Shown in pieces: positions 1-6,846 of a DNA stretch of 10,851 nucleotides (its first letter is position 1; each line of letters starts with the position of its first letter). A program made the position numbers and the translations under genes. The stretch comes from Eubacteriales Family XIII. Incertae Sedis bacterium (lineage in GTDB: Bacteria > Bacillota > Clostridia > Peptostreptococcales > Anaerovoracaceae). The notes below the pieces were generated by a model. It made no database searches. It worked only from the letters and a program-made list of their open reading frames with translations, and was not told the origin of the DNA. The DNA is taken from the NCBI GenBank assembly GCA_031289235.1, contig JAITPU010000029.1, forward strand, positions 1 to 10,851, in the 5' to 3' direction.

Positions 1-170
1 TGTCGGCGCTGAGAGGCGCCGCTCTGAATATTTTTATAAATACGGGCGCGATGGCGGATCGCGTTTGCGCCGAAAAGTTAAACGCAGAAGCGGAAGCGCT
101 GCTGGCCGAATACGAGCCGCTGGCCGAACGCGTTTATCGGAGCGTGAAAGACCGGCTCAGCGGAAGCTGA
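1..170 (+). CDS. fchA: Methenyltetrahydrofolate cyclohydrolase / formiminotransferase-cyclodeaminase C-domain protein, 3' end only
   Basis: Only the last 55 residues are present. The reading frame starts at base 3 and stops with TGA at 168-170; the 5' part lies before the window. Seen: a short tail beginning SALRGAALNIFINTGAMADR, followed by an Ala/Glu-rich helix. The 'GA..N..iN' pattern followed by a charged helix is how the cyclodeaminase family (FTCD C-terminal domain, including clostridial FchA) ends. Known of the family: an all-helical cytosolic enzyme that hydrolyses 5,10-methenyl-THF to 10-formyl-THF, or deaminates formimino-THF. The next gene is folD, which acts on the same folate intermediates and here seems to lack its own cyclohydrolase residues; this supports the FchA assignment. 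The catalytic part is not visible, so a cyclodeaminase (fchA versus ftcD) role cannot be separated. Confidence 0.72.
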   Translation, partial: SALRGAALNIFINTGAMADRVCAEKLNAEAEALLAEYEPLAERVYRSVKDRLSGS

Positions 171-257
171 AAAACAGATCGCTGCTTCAAGGCGGGCGTT
201 GACAGGGATGGCCGCGGCGATTTCCGCCCTGATAAAGCTCTTTATGAAAGGCATAAA

Positions 258-1124
258 ATGGCGCTGTTACTAAAAGGAAAGCCCGTGGCGGATAAGCTGG
301 CCGGGAAAGTGAAAAGCAGCTTGGAGAACCTGAAGGAAAACGGCGTGACTCCGGCCCTTGCCATAATCCGCGTGGGAAACAAGCCCGACGACCTCGCCTA
401 TGAGCGAGGCGCCGCGAAACGCTGCGAAAGCATGGGCGTGGCGGCGCGGAATTATGCGCTTCCGGGAGACGCCGGGGAGGACGCGGTGTTCGGAGCCGTT
501 TCAGAGGCCTGCCGGGACAGCCGGATACACGGCGTTTTGCTGCTCCGGCCCTTGCCTTATCACGTGAACGACCGGACGGCGCGGGCGAAACTGACGCCCG
601 AAAAGGATGTAGACGGGATAACGGACGCTTCAATGGCGGGCGTTTTCATGGGAACGGGAAACGGTTTTTCGCCGTGTACGGCGCGTGCTTGTATAGAGAT
701 CCTCGACCATTACGGGATTTCGATACCGGGGAAACGTGTCGCGGTCGTCGGGCGCAGCCTCGTGGTCGGAAGGCCCGTGGCGATGATGCTCACGCGGCGC
801 GACGCCACCGTGACGATTTGCCATTCAAAGACGGAAAATCTGGCCGAGATCACGAGATCGGCCGACATAGTCGTGGTGGCGGCAGGCAGGGCCGAAAGCT
901 TCGGGAGAGAATATTTCAGCGAAGGGCAGGTGATTCTCGACGTTGGTATCCACGCGGGGAAAGACGGGAAGCTCTGTGGTGATGTGAAGTTCAGCGAGGC
1001 GGAACCGCTGGCGGCGGCCATCACGCCCGTGCCGGGCGGCGCGGGGGCTGTTACGCCCAGCGTCCTTGTGGTTCATGTTATAAAAGCGGCGGAAAGGATC
1101 CTCGGAGACCGCCTTAAATTTTAG
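258..1124 (+). CDS. folD: FolD-family methylenetetrahydrofolate dehydrogenase, probably lacking cyclohydrolase activity
   Basis: A cytosolic enzyme of 288 residues, the usual FolD length, that oxidises 5,10-methylene-THF to methenyl-THF with NAD(P)+. The N-terminal catalytic domain covers about residues 1-120, with the folate-site motif KDVDG at 116-120. The Rossmann domain covers about 140-270, with VVGRSLVVGRP near 163-173 and the family-defining TPVPGG near the C-terminus. The start is ATG 258, preceded by GAAAGG at 246-251. Odd: compared with E. coli FolD (recalled from memory, ungapped here), catalytic Lys54 in the YxxxK motif is Ala52 (Tyr48 is kept), and Gln98 in the QLPLP motif is Leu96, giving LLRPLP. 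Asp121 is kept as Asp119. The lysine is needed for the cyclohydrolase half-reaction in bifunctional FolD, so this is inferred to be a dehydrogenase-only form working with the FchA-like protein 87 bases upstream. Family assignment is very secure; loss of the second activity is inference. Confidence 0.95.
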   Translation: MALLLKGKPVADKLAGKVKSSLENLKENGVTPALAIIRVGNKPDDLAYERGAAKRCESMGVAARNYALPGDAGEDAVFGAVSEACRDSRIHGVLLLRPLPYHVNDRTARAKLTPEKDVDGITDASMAGVFMGTGNGFSPCTARACIEILDHYGISIPGKRVAVVGRSLVVGRPVAMMLTRRDATVTICHSKTENLAEITRSADIVVVAAGRAESFGREYFSEGQVILDVGIHAGKDGKLCGDVKFSEAEPLAAAITPVPGGAGAVTPSVLVVHVIKAAERILGDRLKF

Positions 1125-1151
1125 GTATTGCCCCGGCGGAATATTGTTGTC

Positions 1152-1158
1152 GGAGAGG
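1152..1158 (+). promoter_or_regulatory. Ribosome binding site for larB (supports TTG start)
   Basis: GGAGAGG lies 7 bases before TTG 1166. An in-frame TAG at 1160-1162 rules out any earlier start, and the first in-frame ATG is at codon 35, so this site fixes the TTG start. Confidence 0.75.
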
Positions 1159-1165
1159 ATAGTGT

Positions 1166-1954
1166 TTGGACAGGACGTATTTGCAGAGAATCTTGAAGGA
1201 AGTGGCGGATGGCCGGAAAACGCCGGATGAAGCGGCGGAAACGCTGAGAAACCTGCCTTACGAGGATATGGGCTTCGCACGCCTCGACCATCACCGCGGC
1301 GTTCGCACGGGCAGCGCGGAAGTGGTGTTCTGCCAGGGGAAAACTCCCGAACAGACGGGCCTGATTTTCGAGCGCTTGTCCGCGTCCGGAGGAAATGTGG
1401 CGGGAACGAGAGCGGATCGCGCCGCGTTCGAAGCCGTCCGCGCGAGAGTTCCCGACGCCGCGTATAACGAGACGGCGCGCATGATCACGGTGAGCCGGGA
1501 AAAACGGCTGGCGGGAGGAAGGGTCGCGGTGGCCTCCGCCGGCACCGCTGATATACCGGTTGCGGAAGAAGCGGCGGCCGCGGCCGAATTTTACGGCAGC
1601 GCGGCCGACCGGATATTCGACATCGGCGTCGCGGGCATACATCGCCTGCTGGATCAGGCGGAACGCATCCGCGACGCCGATGTCGTCATAGCCGTGGCGG
1701 GCATGGAAGTGGCGCTTGCCAGCGTGATAGGCGGTCTGGTGGACAGCCCCGTCATCGCGGTTCCGACGAGCGTGGGTTACGGCGCAAGCATGGGCGGCCT
1801 GACGGCCCTCCTCGCCATGCTGAACAGCTGTTCGCTCGGCGTCTGCGTCATGAACATAGATAATGGTTTCGGCGCGGGATATCTGGCCTCAATGATAAGC
1901 AGGATGGCTGTCGGGCAAAGCTCCGGGAGCGATATGCCCGCTGTTCAAAGATAG
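1166..1954 (+). CDS. larB: LarB, pyridinium-3,5-biscarboxylic acid mononucleotide synthase (NPN cofactor biosynthesis)
   Basis: LarB carries out the first step of nickel-pincer nucleotide synthesis: it carboxylates nicotinic acid adenine dinucleotide and releases AMP to give the biscarboxylated mononucleotide. It is a cytosolic PurE-like enzyme. The protein has 262 residues, close to the usual 250 or so. Seen: a variable N-terminal domain (about 1-115), then the PurE-like domain with GTADIPVAEEA (126-136), DIGVAGIHRLL (152-162), the AGME motif (178-181), VPTSVGYGAS (199-208) and LNSCSLGVCVMNIDNGFGA (219-237). Glu181 and Cys222 match the Glu/Cys pair implicated in catalysis in the Lactiplantibacillus plantarum enzyme (Cys221 there, from memory). 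The start is TTG. Odd: the usual AGMEGALPSV reads AGMEVALASV. It lies 41 bases after folD and 48 bases before larC, so it is probably cotranscribed with both. A PurE paralogue is unlikely because of the LarB-specific N-terminal domain and the larC neighbour. Confidence 0.93.
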   Translation: MDRTYLQRILKEVADGRKTPDEAAETLRNLPYEDMGFARLDHHRGVRTGSAEVVFCQGKTPEQTGLIFERLSASGGNVAGTRADRAAFEAVRARVPDAAYNETARMITVSREKRLAGGRVAVASAGTADIPVAEEAAAAAEFYGSAADRIFDIGVAGIHRLLDQAERIRDADVVIAVAGMEVALASVIGGLVDSPVIAVPTSVGYGASMGGLTALLAMLNSCSLGVCVMNIDNGFGAGYLASMISRMAVGQSSGSDMPAVQR

Positions 1955-2002
1955 GCGTAGACAGCAGCGGTAATTACAGATAATAGCAGAGGCGGACAGA
2001 AG

Positions 2003-2845
2003 ATGATGAAAAAAATACTGTATTTCGATTGTTCTTCGGGGATCAGCGGGGATATGACGCTGGGCGCTTTGCTGCATCTGGGAGCGGATATTGAGCGGCT
2101 GAGGGCGGAGCTTGGGAAGCTGGAAGTGACGGGCTACAGCCTCGTGGCACGGAAGCGGCAAAAAAACGGCGTCACCGGCGTTGATCTTGATGTGGTGATC
2201 GGGGACGGCATCCGCGAAGAAAAGCGCGCGAAAAATCGCGAAGATGTTCACGGAGAAACCGGGCACGATCACGGCAGTTACAGCTCCATTCGGGCCATGA
2301 TCGAAAGCAGCGGGCTTTCGGATAAGGTCAAGCGCATGGCTTCCGCCATATTCGCGGTGATCGCCGAAGCGGAAGCCGCCGTCCACGATTTGCCGCCGGA
2401 ACAGGTGATCTTCCATGAAGTGGGAGCGGTGGATTCCATCGTCGATATCGTGGGAACAGCGATCTGCGTGGATATGTTAGGCGTTGACGAGATACACTGC
2501 TCCCCCGTGCATGACGGTTCCGGCTTCATCGGCTGCCGTCACGGCCTTATTCCCGTGCCCGCGCCGGCCGTCATTGAGATGCTCAAAGGCAGCGGCATCC
2601 GCATCATTACGGAGGACGTGGATACCGAAATGGTAACGCCGACGGGGATAGGCATATTGAAAGGACTTCGCGCGAAATGCGGGCGTATGCCGGAGATCAG
2701 CGTGCTGGGCGCGGGATATGGGTTCGGCAAGCGCGACACCGGCAGGTTCAACGCCGTCCGCATCGTCATGGGGCGCATTGAAGAGTCCGGCGGCTCACGG
2801 GCGAAGCCGGAACCGCGCCGCGCTGGAGGGGATACGGAAGCATGA
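2003..2845 (+). CDS. larC: LarC N-terminal-half protein (nickel insertion, NPN cofactor biosynthesis), no C-terminal domain
   Basis: LarC is the CTP-dependent cyclometallase that inserts nickel into the pincer cofactor. Seen: YFDCSSGISGDMTLGALL (7-24), a His-bearing segment HGETGHDHG (83-91), VIFHEVGAVDSIVDIVGTA (135-153), a GLIPVPAPAV motif (181-190), DTEMVTPTG (207-215) and GAGYGFGKRD (236-245). These are the LarC1 landmarks in order. Odd: the protein stops at 280 residues, against about 400 or more for a full LarC. The C-terminal LarC2 region, which begins with an LETNIDD-like motif and carries CTP-binding residues, is missing, and valS begins on the stop codon, leaving no room for it in any frame. 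In L. plantarum, LarC1 and LarC2 are joined by a programmed frameshift; I see no LarC2 to shift into here. The start is ATG 2003 or the adjacent ATG 2006, after AGAGG at 1988-1992. A separate larC2 elsewhere or an altered activity are both possible. Confidence 0.88.
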   Translation: MMKKILYFDCSSGISGDMTLGALLHLGADIERLRAELGKLEVTGYSLVARKRQKNGVTGVDLDVVIGDGIREEKRAKNREDVHGETGHDHGSYSSIRAMIESSGLSDKVKRMASAIFAVIAEAEAAVHDLPPEQVIFHEVGAVDSIVDIVGTAICVDMLGVDEIHCSPVHDGSGFIGCRHGLIPVPAPAVIEMLKGSGIRIITEDVDTEMVTPTGIGILKGLRAKCGRMPEISVLGAGYGFGKRDTGRFNAVRIVMGRIEESGGSRAKPEPRRAGGDTEA

Positions 2846-5502
2846 GCGGAGAATTGGCCAAAACATACAAGCCCGGGGATTTTGAGGACCGCATTTACAG
2901 AACATGGGAGGAAAGCGGGAGCTTTCACGCCGAGACCGACGAACGGAAAAGGTCTTTTACCATCGTGATGCCGCCGCCCAACATCACGGGCCGGCTTCAC
3001 ATGGGGCACGCGTTGGACCAGACCCTGCAGGACGTGCTGGCAAGGTGGAGGCGTATGCAGGGCCGCGCGGTTTTATGGCTTCCCGGAACCGACCACGCCA
3101 GCATAGCCACCGAGCTGAAAGTCGCCGGCGAGATCAGGGAAAAGGAAGGCAAGAGCAAGGAAGATCTGGGCCGGGAAGAATTTTTAAAGCGGGCGTGGGA
3201 GTGGAAAGGGCTGTACGGCGGGAAAATCGCCGAACAAATGCGAAAGCTTGGGAATTCCTGCGACTGGCGGCGGGAACGCTTCACCATGGACGAAGGCTGC
3301 AGCCGGGCTGTTAAAGAATTTTTCGTAAGGCTCTATAAAAAGGGATATATTTACCGCGGCAACCGTATCATCAACTGGTGCCCGGGCTGTATGACGTCGC
3401 TTTCGGATGTAGAGGTCGAGCACGAGGACGTAAATGGAAAATATTGGTATTTTCGATATCTCGGCGTCGGAGGCGGAGATATAGTGGTTGCGACCTCCAG
3501 GCCGGAAACCATGTTTGGCGACGTCGCTGTGGCGGTGCATCCGGACGACGTGAGATATAAGCGCCTGATCGGCGCGAAAGTTGAGCTGCCTGTCATAGGC
3601 AGGGAGATACCGGTTATAGCGGACGTTTATCCGGATCCGGATAAGGGAACCGGAGCGGTGAAAATAACCCCCGCTCATGACGCCAATGACTTTGCTGTCG
3701 GCGAACGGCATAATCTGGAAAAAATTTCCTGCATCGGCAGAGACGGGAAGATGAACAATCTTGCCGGCAAATACGCGGGAATGGATCGTTTCGAATGCCG
3801 GAAGGCGTGGGTGCGCGAGCTTGAAGATGCGGGCTTTTTAGTCAAGACGGAGAAAAGGGCCATCCCCGCCGGAACCTGTTACCGCTGCGGCGCCGTTGTG
3901 GAACCGCTGCTGTCCGACCAATGGTTTGTCAGCATGAGCGAACTGGCGAAGCCTGCGGCCGAAGCCGCCCGGAGCCGGAAAATCGTGCATACGCCCGAAC
4001 GCTTTGAGAAGGTCTATCTTCGCTGGCTGGACGAAATAAAAGATTGGTGCGTCTCCAGGCAGCTTTGGTGGGGACACCGGATTCCGGCCTATTATTGCGG
4101 CGTCTGCGGGGAGATCATCGTTTCCGCCGAAGAGCCGGACGCGTGTCCGGCCTGCGGTTCCGCGAAGCTGAGACAGGACGAGGATGTGCTTGATACATGG
4201 TTCAGTTCCGCCATCTGGCCTTTTTCAACCTTAGGCTGGCCGGAGGAAACCGCGGACCTGAAATATTTTTATCCTACGGACGTGCTGGTGACGGGTTACG
4301 ACATCATCTTTTTCTGGGTGGCGCGCATGGCGTTTTCAGGGCTTGAGGTCATGAAGGATGTGCCTTTCCGTCACGTTTACGTCCACGGCCTTGTGCGGGA
4401 CGCTGAAGGCCGCAAGATGAGCAAATCGCTGGGAAACGGAGTCGACCCGTTGGAAATCATCAATAATTACGGCGCGGACGCTCTGCGCTTTACGCTGCTG
4501 TCCGGTGTGACGCCGGGAAACGACGTGCGTTTTCAGACAGAGAAGCTGGAAGCCTCTCGGAATTTCGCCAACAAACTCTGGAACGCCTCCCGGTTTGTGA
4601 TCATGAATTTAAAAGACGAAAACGGCGCCTTCTTGCCTGTCGCGGCGGCCGCGCGGCTGCGCGGCGAAGACGTTTGGATCCTGTCTAAGGCTGATGAAAC
4701 GGTGCGGGAAATCACCGCCAATATGGAGGCCTTTGAGCTTTCTCTTGCCGCCCGGAAAATATACGAGCTTACTTGGAACGAATACTGCGACTGGTATATT
4801 GAGTTTGTGAAAAGCAGGCTTTACGGAACGGACGAAGAGGACAAGCAGTCCGCCCGGCATGTGCTGCTGCGGGTTCTCAGGGACATCCTGCGGCTGCTTC
4901 ACCCGTTTATGCCTTATATCACGGAAGAGATATGGAGTTTCCTGCCGCGCGGAGAAGAGGAAGCCCTGCTTATCAACGAAAGCTGGCCGGCCGGAGGCGG
5001 GATCTCGGACGACGGAGGCGCGGCGCGAAAGATAGAGTTGGCCATGGAGGCCATACGCGGCATACGAAACTTGCGGGCTGAGGCGGGGACCGCGCCGTCC
5101 AAGAAGCTCCGCGCGGTGATCTTGGCCGCGCCCGGCGCTCGCCGGGATCTGGAAGCGGAGTCCGAACACCTGAAGAACGTCGCGCGCCTTTCGGAGATAG
5201 TTTTCGCGTCCGGAAGGGAAGAGATCCCGGAAGACGCCATGTCGGCGGTTGTCGCCGGCGCGGAAATCTTCATTCCGATGGATGAACTGCTGGACTACGA
5301 GGCGGAATTTGAGCGGCTGAGCAGGGAAAGGCAGCGGCTGGAAAGCGAGACGGCCCGTATTTCCGCCAAGCTTTCCAACGCGGGCTTCACGGGAAACGCG
5401 CCGGAGGCCGTCGTCGCGGCGGAGCGTGAAAAACTCTTGAAATACGAAGATATGCTCGCAAAGGTGACGGCGCGTCTCGGCGCGTTGGCGGATAAGCGCT
5501 GA
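2842..5502 (+). CDS. valS: Valyl-tRNA synthetase (class I)
   Basis: Charges tRNA-Val with valine in the cytosol and edits mischarged threonine. The length of 886 residues is normal for bacterial ValS. Seen in order: the ATP-site motif PPPNITGRLHMGH with the HIGH variant HMGH at 53-56; GTDHASIATE typical of ValS rather than IleS or LeuS; the inserted CP1 editing domain (about 190-340); Cys346/Cys349 plus a four-cysteine ribbon at 419, 422, 435 and 438 that could bind zinc; the KMSKS loop at 525-529; the anticodon-binding helical domain (about 600-770); and the C-terminal tRNA-binding coiled coil (about 815-880). All landmarks are intact. ATG 2842 overlaps the larC stop (ATGA), with GGAGGGG 10 bases upstream, implying translational coupling to larC. 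No T-box leader can be present immediately upstream because larC coding sequence fills that space, so any tRNA-dependent control must act further upstream. Confidence 0.98.
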   Translation: MSGELAKTYKPGDFEDRIYRTWEESGSFHAETDERKRSFTIVMPPPNITGRLHMGHALDQTLQDVLARWRRMQGRAVLWLPGTDHASIATELKVAGEIREKEGKSKEDLGREEFLKRAWEWKGLYGGKIAEQMRKLGNSCDWRRERFTMDEGCSRAVKEFFVRLYKKGYIYRGNRIINWCPGCMTSLSDVEVEHEDVNGKYWYFRYLGVGGGDIVVATSRPETMFGDVAVAVHPDDVRYKRLIGAKVELPVIGREIPVIADVYPDPDKGTGAVKITPAHDANDFAVGERHNLEKISCIGRDGKMNNLAGKYAGMDRFECRKAWVRELEDAGFLVKTEKRAIPAGTCYRCGAVVEPLLSDQWFVSMSELAKPAAEAARSRKIVHTPERFEKVYLRWLDEIKDWCVSRQLWWGHRIPAYYCGVCGEIIVSAEEPDACPACGSAKLRQDEDVLDTWFSSAIWPFSTLGWPEETADLKYFYPTDVLVTGYDIIFFWVARMAFSGLEVMKDVPFRHVYVHGLVRDAEGRKMSKSLGNGVDPLEIINNYGADALRFTLLSGVTPGNDVRFQTEKLEASRNFANKLWNASRFVIMNLKDENGAFLPVAAAARLRGEDVWILSKADETVREITANMEAFELSLAARKIYELTWNEYCDWYIEFVKSRLYGTDEEDKQSARHVLLRVLRDILRLLHPFMPYITEEIWSFLPRGEEEALLINESWPAGGGISDDGGAARKIELAMEAIRGIRNLRAEAGTAPSKKLRAVILAAPGARRDLEAESEHLKNVARLSEIVFASGREEIPEDAMSAVVAGAEIFIPMDELLDYEAEFERLSRERQRLESETARISAKLSNAGFTGNAPEAVVAAEREKLLKYEDMLAKVTARLGALADKR

Positions 5503-5506
5503 AATA

Positions 5507-5513
5507 AAAGGAG
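5507..5513 (+). promoter_or_regulatory. Ribosome binding site for folC (supports TTG start)
   Basis: AAAGGAG sits in the 18-base valS-folC gap, 7 bases before TTG 5521. Its position just after the valS stop supports the TTG as the true start of folC. Confidence 0.75.
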
Positions 5514-5520
5514 ACGAAAT

Positions 5521-6837
5521 TTGGCGAAGGAAGGCGCGATCGCGCGCATTCACAGTTTTCAGCGCTTTGGCAGCAGGCTGGGATTGGAGCGCATGTCGGC
5601 GCTGATGGCGCTTTTGGGCGATCCTCAGGACGATTTGCGGGTGATACATGTCGCGGGCACAAACGGAAAAGGTTCCGTGTGCAGATATATTTACGAGATT
5701 CTGCGAAAAAACGGATACAGGACGGGGATCTATACTTCTCCGTTTATTGAGAGCTTCCATGAGCGAATTGAGTTTGACGGCGCGCTGATTTCCGATGAGG
5801 ATCTGGACGCCTGCACGGATCTGGTCATGGAGCGGGTGGATCATATGCTGGCGTCAGGCATGGATTCTCCCACTGAATTTGAGGTGCTTACGGCTATCGC
5901 TTTCGTATATTTCGCGAAACAGGATATGGACTTCCTCGTGCTCGAAACAGGGCTTGGCGGCGGCGGGGACTCGACTAACGTCGTTAAGCGCCCTCTGGCG
6001 ACGGCGATCACTTCCATTTCGCTTGATCACACTGACCGTCTGGGAGAGAGCGTGCGGAAAATCGCGGCGGAAAAGGCGGGCATCATAAAGAAAAACGCGC
6101 CGGTGGCGGTAAATGTGGACGGCCGCGAGGCGGCGGAGGTAATCGCGCAGGTCGCGCTTGAGAAGGATGCGCCTCTCATCGACGCGTCGAAGTTCCGTTG
6201 GCGCTGCTTGGAGAGTTCAACGGAAGGCTGCGTGTTCAGCGCGGAGATCATGGGACGGGCTTACGATGAAATGCGGATTTCCATGGCCGGGAGGCATCAG
6301 GTGCGGAACGCGGTGTGCGCGCTGACGGTCATCGAATTGATGCGCGCGAATGGGTATATAAGAGTGACGAGAGAAGGCGTTCTCGCGGGCCTGTCCGCGG
6401 CCCGGCTGCCGGGACGTTTTGAGATATTCCGCGGCGGTCCGGACGCGATGCCGGTGATCATGGACGGCGCTCATAACGAAGCGGGCGCCGAAGCGCTGGC
6501 GGACGCCATGGAGGAACTCTTTCCGGGAGAACGCGTCCTTGTGCTGATGGGCGTGTTGCGCGACAAGCTGCTGCACCCCATGCTGACGAATTTAAACCGT
6601 TTTTCATCGGAATACATCGCTACGGAACCTGCGAACGACAGGAAGCTGACGGCGCTTTCGCTGCGCGCGGCGATCAAGGGGACAGGGAAAGCTTGCGCCG
6701 CCTTTTCGGACGCGGGGCGGGCCTTGGACGAAGCGTTTCGCAGGCGCGGAGAGTTCGGAGCGATTCTCATCACAGGTTCCCTTTATCTGATAGGAGATCT
6801 TAGGCGTGAGACGATGGAACGGGTGGAAAAGAAGTAA
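5521..6837 (+). CDS. folC: Folylpolyglutamate synthase / dihydrofolate synthase
   Basis: A cytosolic ATP-dependent Mur-ligase-type enzyme that adds glutamate to reduced folates, and often also to dihydropteroate to make dihydrofolate. The length of 438 residues is standard. Seen: the P-loop GTNGKGS at 46-52; YTSPFIESFHERIEF, the folate-site segment; FEVLTAIAF; ETGLGGGGDSTN; SISLDHTDRLG; AEKAGIIK, whose lysine is the usual carbamylated residue; then the C-terminal domain from LPGRFEIF with MDGAHNEAGAEAL and a closing TGSLYLIGDLR. Odd: the common GLGGRLDATN reads GLGGGGDSTN. It follows valS by 18 bases, a pairing common in Firmicutes. Its presence in the same run as fchA and folD puts three tetrahydrofolate enzymes in one likely operon. 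Whether it also has dihydrofolate synthase activity cannot be settled from sequence. Confidence 0.96.
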   Translation: MAKEGAIARIHSFQRFGSRLGLERMSALMALLGDPQDDLRVIHVAGTNGKGSVCRYIYEILRKNGYRTGIYTSPFIESFHERIEFDGALISDEDLDACTDLVMERVDHMLASGMDSPTEFEVLTAIAFVYFAKQDMDFLVLETGLGGGGDSTNVVKRPLATAITSISLDHTDRLGESVRKIAAEKAGIIKKNAPVAVNVDGREAAEVIAQVALEKDAPLIDASKFRWRCLESSTEGCVFSAEIMGRAYDEMRISMAGRHQVRNAVCALTVIELMRANGYIRVTREGVLAGLSAARLPGRFEIFRGGPDAMPVIMDGAHNEAGAEALADAMEELFPGERVLVLMGVLRDKLLHPMLTNLNRFSSEYIATEPANDRKLTALSLRAAIKGTGKACAAFSDAGRALDEAFRRRGEFGAILITGSLYLIGDLRRETMERVEKK

Positions 6838-6846
6838 TGAGGAACG

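Noticed and set aside
199..204. TTGACA-like -35 box upstream of folD
   Set aside because: At 16-18 base spacing the sequence is TTCCGC-like and GC-rich, with no -10 box; a chance match in an 87-base gap.
216..228. Small inverted repeat GGCG...CGCC in the fchA-folD gap
   Set aside because: Only a 4-base stem with no T run; not a terminator or a recognisable riboswitch.
187..1642. Several minus-strand open frames across fchA-folD-larB
   Set aside because: Pro/Arg/Ser-rich, no homology that I recognise, and all are shadows of conserved plus-strand genes.
2223..2275. His/charged stretch of larC as a foreign insertion
   Set aside because: LarC proteins commonly have a variable His-rich segment here, likely metal-linked; composition matches the flanks.
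2770..2845. Possible programmed frameshift at the end of larC, as in L. plantarum larC1/larC2
   Set aside because: No slippery heptamer was seen, and the other frames lead only into valS or short non-LarC2 sequence.
4609..5844. Long minus-strand open frame (411 codons) across valS and folC
   Set aside because: It lies opposite two clearly real genes. The translation is low-complexity with no recognised motif, as expected for the mirror of GC-rich coding sequence.
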